Origin: Pseudomonas sp. KU43P
Lineage (GTDB): Bacteria > Pseudomonadota > Gammaproteobacteria > Pseudomonadales > Pseudomonadaceae
Direction: 5' to 3'
NCBI RefSeq assembly: GCF_033095865.1
Contig: NZ_AP019365.1
Span: forward strand, 5,298,501 to 5,362,500
DNA: 64,000 bases
Shown: piece after piece, positions 1 through 12,186 of the stretch
Layout: every line of letters starts with the position of its first letter
Position numbering within the stretch: position 1 is the first letter of the stretch
Position numbers and translations under genes: made by a program
Notes under the pieces: generated by a model
Seen by the model: only the letters and a program-made list of their open reading frames with translations
Database searches by the model: none
Told to the model about the DNA's origin: nothing

Positions 1-301
1 AAGGCTGAACCAGGGTGATCTGGTGGTGCTGGCACAACTCGGCCAGGCGCTCGACCGCTCGCTCCTGCTGAGCCAGGCGCTGCTCGCTCACCGACTCGGC
101 CTGGAACCAGTCGAAGTAGTAGGCCAGGTTGACCAGAGCATTGGGGCGGTGATCGTCCAGCAGCTGAGTGAGGCTGGCCGGGCCCCAGCCGTCTTCCGGC
201 GGGCGCGGGGCCAGGAATGTGATGTCCTCCTCGGCCCCGAGACGAATCAGCGCTTGCCCGAGGGCATTGCCACCACCCAACAGCATCAGGCGCATACGCA
301 T
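1..301 (-). CDS. Sugar nucleotide reductase-like protein (RmlD-like), N-terminal part only
   Basis: This minus-strand gene starts at the ATG at 301 (a second ATG lies at 295) and runs off the left edge, so only about 100 residues are visible. The start of the protein reads MRMRLMLLGGGNALGQAL, a nucleotide-binding glycine-rich loop directly at the N-terminus. A later stretch, PNALVNLAYYFDWFQAES, resembles the part of dTDP-4-dehydrorhamnose reductases that positions the cofactor. By family it would be an NAD(P)-binding Rossmann protein related to RmlD. The substrate cannot be told from this fragment. It is divergent from the oxygenase gene to its right. Confidence 0.6.
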   Translation of the reverse strand, partial: MRMRLMLLGGGNALGQALIRLGAEEDITFLAPRPPEDGWGPASLTQLLDDHRPNALVNLAYYFDWFQAESVSEQRLAQQERAVERLAELCQHHQITLVQP

Positions 302-537
302 AGAGTCAGCAGATCCGAACAGGTTAATTGGGGGAAAGGGGCCATTTTGCGGTTTCCGGGCGGGGAAGTCCAACCCTGGGGGTTTTAGCACTATTAGCTC
401 GGCGCCCTACGACCCGGCAGGAAATACCTTACAACCGCTGACAACCCAATCCTGCATTCAGCACAAAAAAACCCTGTCTCAATAACTCCCTCATCCAGGA
501 AAAATCTCAGCACATCCCTATAGACAAGGATAAAACA

Positions 538-1600
538 ATGACAAGGAGTTATTGCGAGAGATCACAGGACGTCGCCCAATTCAAATTCAGGAAAGACCAG
601 GCAAAGAGACTGGACGAAGCATGCAGGCATGTGGCCACTACTGATGGGCCAGACTTTCCTGGCGCTGCTGCGTTATCTACACACTACGCCCATCAGTTGA
701 AACAGGTTCTGAATGCCCAGCAAAGTGCTCTTCTTAGGGCATTCACCTCTGGTCAAATTTGCGCGATTGAATTCAGCACAATGCTACCTCCACCAGACGA
801 TCCGACCCCCGATATCCTTCCTCCTTTGAATGAACTGTCTACCGCCACTGCTGTTATCTATCTGGCGTCAAGGCATCAGATTCTGCTTAGCCTCATCGGA
901 TACCGTTCATTTGCTTTTGATATCGATAACGAAGGTAAGCATTTGCGGCTTGTTGGCAATTTCAAGGGCGGGGGTAAAGATGCTTTGCCTGGCGAATGTC
1001 TGAGTAGAGCCCCCGAGCTTAGCTCCCACGCAGGGGTGAGCCTCGGACCTCATACCGAACCTCCTTACAACTGTTCCGTTGTAGCTGAAAATGGCCACTC
1101 GCCTGCGCCCAGTGCTCTGATCTTGAGTGCAAGATGGAATCCGCTACGTGAGCCGACATATCTGACACCTATGCGAACAGCCATTGAAAAGCTCAAGGGT
1201 ATTGAAGTGCTGGCGCTTTCATCACGTTCGTACCGTTTTAGCCGCAGCGAGTGCTTCTTGAAAGATGATGGCCCTCCTCCCGAACCAAGTTCTATTTTGC
1301 AGTTCGCCAAGCTTGAAGAATTTTACCTTGCGCTATAGCACTTATCGCTACTCACTGGACGCTGACGCAGCTGCACCTGCGCAATACGCACTCAGCTCAT
1401 TGGAAAGGGCAATAAAGGAAGTGAAACCAAAAACCTTCATATTAGATTCACGCTCGGCGCTCTTGATTAACAATCACCAGGCACTCCATTCCCGCGATAT
1501 CGTTCAGGACAACCGAAGACTCCTGATCCGACTTTTTGCCTATGCACCCCATACGGAGCCTCTGGTGCTTCAACCAGATCCTCTCGTCGTTCGCGGTTAA
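538..1600 (+). pseudogene. Fe(II)/2-oxoglutarate oxygenase (clavaminate synthase/TauD-like), frameshifted
   Basis: Two overlapping reading frames together encode one oxygenase of about 353 residues. The first frame (538-1338) carries the iron-ligand motif HTE (H172, E174) in LGPHTEPPYN. The second frame (to 1600) carries the distal histidine in NNHQALHSRD followed by the arginine-rich RRLLIRLFAY. Removing one T from the TTTT run at 1321-1324 joins them cleanly as LEEF-TLRYS. The size and motif order match the intact 349-residue paralogue elsewhere in the window. By family it would hydroxylate a free amino acid or similar small molecule. The TSUP exporter follows 16 bp later. The ribosome-binding site AAGGA precedes the start. 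By eye, GC looks lower than in neighbours. The frameshift may be a real mutation or a homopolymer sequencing error. Confidence 0.7.
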
Positions 1601-1616
1601 GCCTGGATAGCCAAGT

Positions 1617-2402
1617 ATGGAAATCGAGATTGCAACGCTATTGGCCCTCGCCACCATTGCCTTGCTGGCCGGCTTCTTCGATGCCATAGCAGGCGGTGGA
1701 GGCTTGGTTACCCTACCGGCCCTGTTCATTGCCGGGGTCGATCCGTTGGCTGCGATGGCAACCAACAAGTTTCAGGCTTCCTCAGCCAGCGTTTCGGCGG
1801 TCTTGGCGTTCGCCCGCAAGCGAATGATTGATTGGCGGGCAGGTTGGCCAATGGCCGTGCTGTCATTTGCCGGCGGCGTTGCAGGTGCCCTGTCGATCAG
1901 CCTGCTCGACAGGGGCGTGCTGGAGGTTTCGGCCCCTGTTCTGCTGATTGCAGTGGCTGCCTACTTTGCACTTTGCCCCAAGCTGGGGGAGCGGGAGCGC
2001 AAACAGCGGTTAACGACCTTGTGCTTCACCTTGGTAGTTGCCCCAGCCATTGGCTTCTACGACGGCATTTTCGGCCCAGGTACCGGGTCATTCTTCATGG
2101 TCGCCTTCACCCTTCTGCTGGGGCAGCACCTCATGCAGGCAATCTGCAGCAGCAAGCTGCTCAATGCGTCCTGCAATCTCGGCGCCCTGTCGGTTTTCGC
2201 TTTCGGCGGCGCCATCATCTGGCCTTTGGCACTGGCAATGGCCCTGTGCGCCATCATCGGCGCCCAACTCGGCGCTCGCTGCGCCCTCTACTTTGGGCCG
2301 CGACTGGTCAAGCCGCTGCTGATCACCGTGTGCTGCCTGATGGCATTGAAGCTGCTGCTCGATAACGGGCATCCCGTAGGTGAATGGCTGCGTCAGTACT
2401 GA
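1617..2402 (+). CDS. TSUP-family (TauE/SafE) membrane exporter
   Basis: The 261-residue protein is almost entirely hydrophobic, with about eight predicted membrane segments. It shows the two repeated family signatures: FFDAIAGGGGLVTLPAL near residues 20-36 and FYDGIFGPGTGSFFM near residues 145-160. TSUP proteins move sulfite, sulfonates or other small organic anions across the inner membrane, usually outward. The gene starts 16 bp after the frameshifted oxygenase on the same strand, so the two were probably one transcript. A second oxygenase-TSUP pair with the same order and the same TSUP length exists further right on the other strand. The substrate is not known. Confidence 0.85.
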   Translation: MEIEIATLLALATIALLAGFFDAIAGGGGLVTLPALFIAGVDPLAAMATNKFQASSASVSAVLAFARKRMIDWRAGWPMAVLSFAGGVAGALSISLLDRGVLEVSAPVLLIAVAAYFALCPKLGERERKQRLTTLCFTLVVAPAIGFYDGIFGPGTGSFFMVAFTLLLGQHLMQAICSSKLLNASCNLGALSVFAFGGAIIWPLALAMALCAIIGAQLGARCALYFGPRLVKPLLITVCCLMALKLLLDNGHPVGEWLRQY

Positions 2403-2451
2403 AGCGTTGCGAGATGTTCTCTTGGCCCTGTCGCCAGCAAAGGCAATACAT

Positions 2452-3261
2452 TCACTCGATCTCGAACAACCCATTACTCAACGGCCCCACACTCAACCGC
2501 TCGCGCACATCATCATCGATCCGCGGATCATCCGGCCGGTACAGCTTCACCTGCCGGTACGCATTGATGCGGTTGATCTCCTCGCCCAGGTACTCCCACA
2601 CCACCCGGGTACAGGCCGGGTTGCGCCGGTCACCGCTGGAGACGCCGGTCTTGAGGCCATTGAGGCGGGTGATACGGCTCTTGAAGCTGGGGATGAGGAT
2701 GGTCTGGCTCATCTCGTTGAGGGTCAGCGACTCGTAGTCGATCAGGAACATCCGGTCCTGCAACTGGAAGGCCGCGCCCAGGTAACGGCAGCGCACCTCG
2801 GCATGCTGGTCGGTGGTGCTGGAGCGTTCCTGGCGCTCTTGGCGCTCGAACAGGAAGCGGCCGCGCTCCTCGCGCAGGTGCACCAGCGACACCAGGATGG
2901 TGCCGGGTACCGACATGCAGTTGGAGTACTCGAAGTAGTAGCCGCAATAGCGCGACAGGTTACCCGCGTGCTCGTGCAATGGCCGGAACAGGTCACTGAT
3001 CGGGTCGCTTGGCTGGTCGTCAACGCTCGACACCCGCGCACCGATCAAACGAGAGAACTGCTCGGGCGGCAGATTCAACTCGTAATCCTCGACGCCGAAG
3101 AAATCGCCGATGCGCTTGAGGTTGAAAGCCGTCGGACGGCTTTGCCCGCTGAGGTACTTGTTGAACTGCGCGCGGTTGATCGACAGCTGCCGGCAAACTT
3201 CGGAAATAGAGCGGTAATGGCTGCAGGCCAATTTGAGATTGGTAGCGAAATGATCGCTCAT
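2452..3261 (-). CDS. XRE-family helix-turn-helix regulator with uncharacterised C-terminal domain
   Basis: The first ~65 residues form a Cro/CI-type helix-turn-helix (SISEVCRQLSINRAQFNKYL, then SGQSRPTAFNLKRIGDFFGV). The remaining ~200 residues contain no domain I can name; they include a tyrosine-rich stretch (RYCGYYFEYSN) and repeated beta-strand-like segments, suggesting a ligand or protein sensing domain. It is a 269-residue, probably cytoplasmic DNA-binding protein. It ends tail-to-tail with the TSUP gene and is divergent from the alanine symporter gene, which would be a natural regulatory target, but this is only inference. Confidence 0.7.
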   Translation of the reverse strand: MSDHFATNLKLACSHYRSISEVCRQLSINRAQFNKYLSGQSRPTAFNLKRIGDFFGVEDYELNLPPEQFSRLIGARVSSVDDQPSDPISDLFRPLHEHAGNLSRYCGYYFEYSNCMSVPGTILVSLVHLREERGRFLFERQERQERSSTTDQHAEVRCRYLGAAFQLQDRMFLIDYESLTLNEMSQTILIPSFKSRITRLNGLKTGVSSGDRRNPACTRVVWEYLGEEINRINAYRQVKLYRPDDPRIDDDVRERLSVGPLSNGLFEIE

Positions 3262-3439
3262 AAGCAGAATCCTGGTGACGCGAATGACGCCATTCTAGCA
3301 TCAAGTCGCATCAAGTCAGAGCAACCCGCGAAATTGTAACCACTCTTGTCATGGCCAACCATGCGCCCCAACGAATAGCGGTGCGCCTGCCGTCCGCTGG
3401 TCTTTCCATGCGAAGAATAAGAATCGAGGTCATTTTCCA

Positions 3440-4882
3440 ATGCTCGAAGCACTCAACGATTTCCTCTCCGGGAAACTTCTCATCGTGCTGATCGTCGGTC
3501 TCGGCGGTTACTTCACCATCCGCTCGCGGTTCGTCCAGTTCCGCCACTTTGGCCACATGTTCGCCGTGTTCAAGGAATCGCTGCGCGGCCAGGCAGGCCA
3601 ACTGAGCTCCTTCCAGGCCCTGATGCTGAGCCTCGCCGGCCGCGTCGGCGCCGGTAACATCGCAGGTGTCGGCATTGCCGTGACCCTGGGTGGCCCAGGC
3701 GCGGTGTTCTGGATGTGGGTCACGGCCCTGGTCGGCATGGCCAGCAGCTTCTTCGAGTGCACCCTGGCCCAGGTCTACAAGCGCGCCGACGGCGACGGCC
3801 TGTACCGTGGCGGCCCGGCGTACTACATCCAGCACGGCCTGAAGCGCAAAAGCATGGCGATCGTGTTCTCGATCCTGTTGCTGGTCACCTACGGCTTCGC
3901 CTTCATCGGCCTGCAGTCGTACACCGTGACCCATTCGCTGCAAAACGCCTTCGACTTCGACCCAAGCCACACCGGCATCGTCCTGGCGGTGCTGCTGGCC
4001 ATCACCTTCCTCGGCGGCATCAAGCGCATCGCTGCGGTGTCGGACCTGCTGGTACCGGTCAAGACCCTGGCCTACATCGGCGTGACCCTGTACGTGATCG
4101 GCACCCAGATCGAACACGTACCGGCCATGCTTGAAACCATCTTCAAGAGTGCCTTCGGCCTCGACCCTGCGTTCGGCGGCCTGCTCGGCAGCGCCATCGT
4201 CATGGGCGTGAAACGTGGCGTGTTCGCCAACGAAGCCGGCCTGGGCAGTGCACCGAACGTCGCCGCCGTGGCCGCCGTGAAGCACCCGGGCGCCCAAGGC
4301 GTGGTCCAGGCCTTCAGCGTGTTCCTCGACACCTTCGTGATCTGCACCTGCACCGCGCTGTTGATCCTGCTGTCGGGCTTCTACACCCCGGGCTTCGAGG
4401 GTGACGGCATCGTCCTGACCCAGAACTCGCTGGCCGCTGTGGTCGGTGACTGGGGCCGCCTGTTCGTCAGCGTGGCGCTGTCGCTGTTCGTCTTCACCTG
4501 CATCCTCTACAACTACTACCTGGGCGAAAACAGCCTGCAGTTCCTCAGCCGCAACCGCGTGGTGCTGATGGTCTTCCGCGGCCTGGTGCTGGCGCTGGTG
4601 GTGTGGGGTTCGATGCAAGACCTGTCGACCGTGTTCGCCTTTGCCGACATCACCATGACCTGCCTGGCCTTCGTCAACCTGATTGCCCTGGCCATGCTGT
4701 TCAAAGTCGGCCTGCGTGTCATGCGTGACTACGATGACCAACGCAAGGCAGGCGTCGCCCAGCCCGTGTTCGACTCGGCCAAGTTCGCTGACCTGGACCT
4801 GGACCGCAATGCCTGGCCTGCCAATCCGCAGGTTGAACCGGCCGCCGTCAACACCGCCAGCCAAGCCCAGCCACAACGCTGA
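3440..4882 (+). CDS. Sodium:alanine symporter (AGCS family)
   Basis: The 480-residue inner-membrane protein imports alanine or glycine with sodium. It carries the AGCS signature around GVKRGVFANEAGLGSAPN near residues 255-275 and the N-terminal GRVGAGNIAGVGIA segment. About ten membrane segments can be seen and the length is typical for AlsT/DagA-type carriers. A GAGG sequence sits a short distance before the ATG. It is followed, after about 70 bp, by an asparaginase gene on the same strand, so the pair may feed amino-acid catabolism together. Confidence 0.9.
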   Translation: MLEALNDFLSGKLLIVLIVGLGGYFTIRSRFVQFRHFGHMFAVFKESLRGQAGQLSSFQALMLSLAGRVGAGNIAGVGIAVTLGGPGAVFWMWVTALVGMASSFFECTLAQVYKRADGDGLYRGGPAYYIQHGLKRKSMAIVFSILLLVTYGFAFIGLQSYTVTHSLQNAFDFDPSHTGIVLAVLLAITFLGGIKRIAAVSDLLVPVKTLAYIGVTLYVIGTQIEHVPAMLETIFKSAFGLDPAFGGLLGSAIVMGVKRGVFANEAGLGSAPNVAAVAAVKHPGAQGVVQAFSVFLDTFVICTCTALLILLSGFYTPGFEGDGIVLTQNSLAAVVGDWGRLFVSVALSLFVFTCILYNYYLGENSLQFLSRNRVVLMVFRGLVLALVVWGSMQDLSTVFAFADITMTCLAFVNLIALAMLFKVGLRVMRDYDDQRKAGVAQPVFDSAKFADLDLDRNAWPANPQVEPAAVNTASQAQPQR

Positions 4883-4954
4883 TATCCTGCCCTACCCAGC
4901 CGCCCCGTTCGCGGGCGGCTGCTTCTCTTCCGCTCACCGCTACGGATGCTTTCC

Positions 4955-5941
4955 ATGCGTGCAGTCAAGAATCTTCTCGTCCTCTACACCGGGGGCACCA
5001 TCGGCATGCTCGAAACCGCCGAGGGCCTGGCGCCAGCCGGCGGTTTCGACGCGCGCATGCGCGAGCACCTGGCCCAACTGACCAATGCACCGCAAGTGCA
5101 ATGGACGCTGCAGGAGCTGAACCCGCTGTTGGACAGCGCCAACATGCAGCAACACAACTGGCTGGCCATGCGCGATGCCATTGTCGCAGCAGTGGATGCG
5201 GGCCATGACGGCGTGCTGGTGCTGCATGGCACCGACAGCCTAGCGCACAGCGCCGCAGCCCTGTCGTTCCTGTTGCTGGGCCTGCCGGTACCGGTGCTGC
5301 TGACCGGCTCGATGCTGCCGGCCGGTGTACCGGGCAGCGACGCCTGGGACAACCTGTGCGGTGCCCTCGGGCAGTTCGAGGCAGGCCTGGAAGATGGCGT
5401 GCAACTGTATTTCCACGGCCAGCTGCTGCATGGCTGCCGGGCCTCGAAACTGCGAAGCGAAGCGTTCGACGCCTTTGCTGCACTGCCGCGCCATCGTGAA
5501 GGTGAGCGGGCCCGCGAAGTGCCGCAGGCCCTGGGTTATCGCCAGCAGCGCCAACCGGTCAACCTTGCGGTGATGCCGGTGTACCCCGGCCTGCAGGCCG
5601 AGCACCTGCGTGGCGTGCTCGACACGGGTGTGCAGGGTTTGATACTGGAGTGCTACGGCAGCGGTACCGGCCCATCGGACGATCAGGCGCTGCTCGACGT
5701 GCTGCGTGCTGCGCGCCAGCGCGGGGTGATGTTGGTTGCCATCAGCCAGTGCCCGGAAGGGTCGGTGGTGTTCGATACCTATGCGGCGGGCAATCGGCTG
5801 CGCTCGGCAGGGTTGGTCAGCGGGGGTGGCATGACCCGCGAGGCAGCGTTGGGCAAGTTGTTTGCGTTGCTGGGCGCGGGGCTGGATGTCGAGACGGCAG
5901 AACTGTGGTTTGCGCTGGATCTGTGTGGGGAGCGGGCCTGA
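4955..5941 (+). CDS. ansA: Type I L-asparaginase
   Basis: The protein hydrolyses L-asparagine to aspartate and ammonia in the cytoplasm. Both catalytic threonine motifs are present: YTGGTIG at residues 11-17 and HGTDS near residue 90. No signal peptide is visible, which fits the cytoplasmic type I enzyme rather than the periplasmic type II. The 328-residue length is normal. I chose the ATG at 4955 (MRAVKN) because a GGA lies upstream at ribosome-binding distance; an in-frame ATG at 4946 is possible. The gene is followed directly by a REP pair and selC. Confidence 0.88.
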   Translation: MRAVKNLLVLYTGGTIGMLETAEGLAPAGGFDARMREHLAQLTNAPQVQWTLQELNPLLDSANMQQHNWLAMRDAIVAAVDAGHDGVLVLHGTDSLAHSAAALSFLLLGLPVPVLLTGSMLPAGVPGSDAWDNLCGALGQFEAGLEDGVQLYFHGQLLHGCRASKLRSEAFDAFAALPRHREGERAREVPQALGYRQQRQPVNLAVMPVYPGLQAEHLRGVLDTGVQGLILECYGSGTGPSDDQALLDVLRAARQRGVMLVAISQCPEGSVVFDTYAAGNRLRSAGLVSGGGMTREAALGKLFALLGAGLDVETAELWFALDLCGERA

Positions 5942-5960
5942 ACGCTGCCTGTTCGGGCCT

Positions 5961-6045
5961 CATCGCCGGCAAGCCGGCTCCCACAAGGGCCTGCACAGGC
6001 GTTGTGAGCGGTGATGTACCTGTGGGAGCCGGCTTGCCGGCGATT
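5961..6045. repeat. Inverted pair of REP elements
   Basis: Two 24-25 bp copies of a GC-rich palindromic unit (core GCCGGCAAGCCGGCTCCCAC) lie head to head at about 5962-5985 and 6021-6044, exact inverse complements of each other. This is the paired REP arrangement typical of the P. putida group. It sits between asparaginase and selC, and in RNA could form a strong hairpin that ends or protects transcripts. Confidence 0.9.
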
Positions 6046-6067
6046 GGGCCACTACAGGCACATAAAT

Positions 6068-6163
6068 TGGCGGAAGGCAGCGGGAGTCGAACCTGCCCGG
6101 GAACGGCTGCCGTCCCCAACCGGGTTTGAAGCCCGGCCGCGCCACCGGGCGCGATTGCCTTCC
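6068..6163 (-). tRNA. selC: tRNA-Sec (anticodon UCA)
   Basis: A 96-nt gene including an encoded CCA end folds as a selenocysteine tRNA: the acceptor GGAAGGC pairs with GCCTTCC, the anticodon arm GGGCTTCAAACCC exposes TCA, and the variable arm is long, as in this tRNA class. It is charged with serine, converted by SelA and delivered to UGA by SelB, and both of those genes lie immediately upstream in the same orientation. Confidence 0.96.
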
Positions 6164-6169
6164 TTGTAA

Positions 6170-9522
<3,353 letters not shown>

Positions 9523-9556
9523 CTACCTTGGACGGGTCCGTTGTCTGATCGGGCCC

Positions 9557-9623
9557 TATCGCCGGCAAGCCGGCTCCCACAGGGGCAGTGGTGATCCTGT
9601 GGGGGCCGGCTTGCCGACGATAG
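9557..9623. repeat. Inverted pair of REP elements
   Basis: Two inverted REP copies (about 9558-9581 and 9598-9622) separate selA from fdhE. The second copy carries small changes (GGGGGCC and a GACGATAG end), so the pair is slightly diverged. In RNA they could form a stable hairpin between the formate dehydrogenase genes and the sel genes and so set their relative expression. Confidence 0.88.
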
Positions 9624-9651
9624 AGGCGACTCGGTATTGCAGTGTAGACAC

Positions 9652-10578
9652 TCACCCACCACCAGGCGCGAGCATCAGGTTCGGAGCCAGGCGATGGAAC
9701 CCCTCCTCGTCCAGCCGGATATCCAGCGCCAGGCTGGCCAAATCATCGGCCAGCGGCTCGGCTGCGGCATCGTTCTCCAGGTAATTCTGCTTCAGGTAGC
9801 TGTTGCACGCCGGGCAGCACTCGGCCCGCAACGGCGCCTTGCCGGGCGCATGGCGATCATCTTCAAGGCTGCTGTAACGCAAGTCCTTGCTCGACTCGCA
9901 ATACACGCACTTGACCCGCACCACATGCCATTCGCAGGCACACAGCGAACAGGCCAGGTACCGCAAACCGTTGTGCCGACCGCGGTTGCGCACCACGCCG
10001 GCCATCGCCGGCGAGCCGCAGGCCGGGCACTGGGCTTGGCTGCCCGCTGGCTTGAGCTCGGGCGCTGGCAGCGCCAGCAGCCAGCTCGACCAGGCCGCTT
10101 GCAGGGCGGCGCCAATGAACGGTACCAGCGCCGCCGGCACCGCGTCGTATTGGCCAGCCAGCAAGGCGATACCCCAACCTTTGCGCTGGCTGTCGTCACT
10201 CCCTCGCAGTACGTCCAGCGCCTCGCCCATCGGCCCGCTGGATGCCTCGTCGAAGTGGGCCAGTAACGCCTGTAACCAGACCTGCCACGCGCCTTCGCGC
10301 ACCAGGCTGTCAGCGGCAAGAGGTGGCAGACCATGACTTATGCACAGGCGCTGGCGCTCCTCGGCCACCGGCAAGCCGTTCGGTGGGTTATCCACAAGCA
10401 GCTGCTGGATGCGACACAACCGCGCGACCAGCTTCAGGTACTGGCCCAAGGCATTGCCTTCGGCCAGATGTTCCAGGCGCTCGGCGCGCAAGGCAAAAAG
10501 GTTGGCGGGCGGCAGGTGCAGAAACGGCGGCATAACCGCCGACGCTTCGATCTGCCCGGGTTCGAGTAGGGTGCTCAA
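9652..10578 (-). CDS. fdhE: Formate dehydrogenase accessory protein FdhE
   Basis: FdhE is a cytoplasmic protein needed for maturation of respiratory formate dehydrogenase before Tat export. The 308-residue protein has the expected paired cysteine motifs of a rubredoxin-like metal site: CPACGSP, CSLCACEW, CVYCESS and CCPACNS, spaced through the C-terminal half. It starts 4 bp after the fdoI stop, placing it in the fdo operon. Confidence 0.93.
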   Translation of the reverse strand: MSTLLEPGQIEASAVMPPFLHLPPANLFALRAERLEHLAEGNALGQYLKLVARLCRIQQLLVDNPPNGLPVAEERQRLCISHGLPPLAADSLVREGAWQVWLQALLAHFDEASSGPMGEALDVLRGSDDSQRKGWGIALLAGQYDAVPAALVPFIGAALQAAWSSWLLALPAPELKPAGSQAQCPACGSPAMAGVVRNRGRHNGLRYLACSLCACEWHVVRVKCVYCESSKDLRYSSLEDDRHAPGKAPLRAECCPACNSYLKQNYLENDAAAEPLADDLASLALDIRLDEEGFHRLAPNLMLAPGGG

Positions 10579-10582
10579 GCGG

Positions 10583-11239
10583 TCATCCTTCTTTACGTCC
10601 GTGATTGCTCGGCGTCTTGTCGCCGGTCACTTCGCGGTACCACAGTTCATGATGTTTGCGCGCCCAGGCGCGGCTGACCCAGCCATGCAGCATGGCGCCG
10701 ATCGAGCCCTTGATCCAGATGCCGGCGTAGATGTGCACGATGATGCTGAGGATCAGCACGAAGCCCGCCAGCGCATGGGCCAATGTCGCAACGCGGATCG
10801 ACCCTATATCGAAGAAATGGCTGAAATAGGCGCGCCAGATCACCACCCCGCTGAGCAGTAGCACCAGCATGCACAGCAGCAGCGTCCAGAACAGCAGCTT
10901 CTGCCCGGCGTTGTACTTGCCGATCGGAGGCACGCCGTCTTCGCGATTGACCATTACCCGATCGATGCGGCGCAGCCACAGGCGGTCGTTGGCGGTGATG
11001 AAGTTGGCGCGCCAGAAGCGCACCACCAGGCCGAGGAAGAACACGAACATCGCCACGCCCATGAACGGGTGCAGGATGCGCGTCCACGGCCCGCCGCCGA
11101 ACAGGTGGCTGAGCCAGAAAAGCGCTGGGTGGAACAGCGCCAGCCCGGACAACCCGGCCATGAAGAACAGGATGGCGACGATCCAGTGGTTGGTCCGCTC
11201 GTTGGCGTTGTAGCGCAGGATGGGTTTCTTGTCGTTCAT
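10583..11239 (-). CDS. fdoI: Formate dehydrogenase gamma subunit (cytochrome b556)
   Basis: This 218-residue inner-membrane protein has four hydrophobic segments and histidines suited to bind two b hemes; it passes electrons from the iron-sulfur subunit to quinone. The N-terminus ([17 protein letters not shown]) is typical of the family. Its start overlaps the fdoH stop by four bases (ATGA). Confidence 0.94.
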   Translation of the reverse strand: MNDKKPILRYNANERTNHWIVAILFFMAGLSGLALFHPALFWLSHLFGGGPWTRILHPFMGVAMFVFFLGLVVRFWRANFITANDRLWLRRIDRVMVNREDGVPPIGKYNAGQKLLFWTLLLCMLVLLLSGVVIWRAYFSHFFDIGSIRVATLAHALAGFVLILSIIVHIYAGIWIKGSIGAMLHGWVSRAWARKHHELWYREVTGDKTPSNHGRKEG

Positions 11240-12186
11240 GGCCGCTGCTCCCCCTGCCCGCCGGGCCGGTTCGGGTCATAGACATGGACCGACGGGTCCA
11301 CGTGGTGCACGCTTTCATCCGGTGGCGTGGGGTGCTCGTCTTCCTCAACCCGTTGCGGGCCGACGCGCACGTAGTGGAAGAACCCAGCCAGTACCGCTGC
11401 CCCCATGGCCAGCAGCGCCAGCGGCTTGGTGAAGCCCTTCCACAGGCCCACCAGCGGGCTGATCACCGGCTGATCCGGCAGGCCGGCATACAGCCTGGGC
11501 GTGTCGGCATGGTGCAGCACATACATCACGTGGGTGCCACCGACGCCGTCAGGGTCGTACAGGCCGGCGTTGTCGTAACCGCGCGACTTGAGGTCGACGA
11601 CGCGCTCGGCGGCATGCACCTTCATCTCTTCCTTGGTGCCGAACACGATCGCCCCGGTCGGGCAGGTTTTCACACAAGCCGGCTCCAGGCCCACAGTCAC
11701 ACGGTCGGAACACAGAGTGCACTTGTACGCCTTGTGGTCCTTCTGCGAGATGCGCGGGATGTTGAACGGGCAACCGGTGATGCAATAACCGCAGCCGATG
11801 CAGTGGTCCTGGTTGAAGTCGACGATGCCGTTGGCGTGCTTGATGATCGCGCCTGGGCTCGGGCATGCCTTCAGGCAACCTGGGTCGGCGCAGTGCATGC
11901 AGCCATCCTTGCGGATCAGCCACTCCAGGTTGCCGTCGTCGCGCTCGTGCTCGGTAAAGCGCATCAAGGTCCAGGTCTCGGCAGTGAGATCCTGGGGGTT
12001 GTCGTAAGTGCCGTGGTTGTGGCCGACCTCGTCACGCAGTTCGTTCCACTCCGAGCATGCCACCTGACAGGCCTTGCAACCGATGCACTTGGTGGTGTCG
12101 ATCAGCTTGGCGACTTCCTCCTGCTGGCGTACCGAAGGCGGTACGGTGGTGGTGGCCGAGCGGGCGATGATGTCTTGGCTGGCCAT
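11236..12186 (-). CDS. fdoH: Formate dehydrogenase beta subunit, four [4Fe-4S] clusters
   Basis: The 316-residue subunit relays electrons from the catalytic to the membrane subunit. Four cysteine groups are visible, including [35 protein letters not shown] and CTLCSDRV. A single C-terminal membrane helix ([18 protein letters not shown]) anchors it, with the clusters on the periplasmic side. The start overlaps the fdoG stop as TGATG. Confidence 0.95.
   Translation of the reverse strand: MASQDIIARSATTTVPPSVRQQEEVAKLIDTTKCIGCKACQVACSEWNELRDEVGHNHGTYDNPQDLTAETWTLMRFTEHERDDGNLEWLIRKDGCMHCADPGCLKACPSPGAIIKHANGIVDFNQDHCIGCGYCITGCPFNIPRISQKDHKAYKCTLCSDRVTVGLEPACVKTCPTGAIVFGTKEEMKVHAAERVVDLKSRGYDNAGLYDPDGVGGTHVMYVLHHADTPRLYAGLPDQPVISPLVGLWKGFTKPLALLAMGAAVLAGFFHYVRVGPQRVEEDEHPTPPDESVHHVDPSVHVYDPNRPGGQGEQRP

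Noticed and set aside
302..537. Search for MocR-like repeats or a hidden gene in the gap before the left oxygenase
   Set aside because: The TCGATTCAAT repeat of the right-hand module is absent and no convincing gene was seen; only an AAGGA ribosome-binding site is clear.
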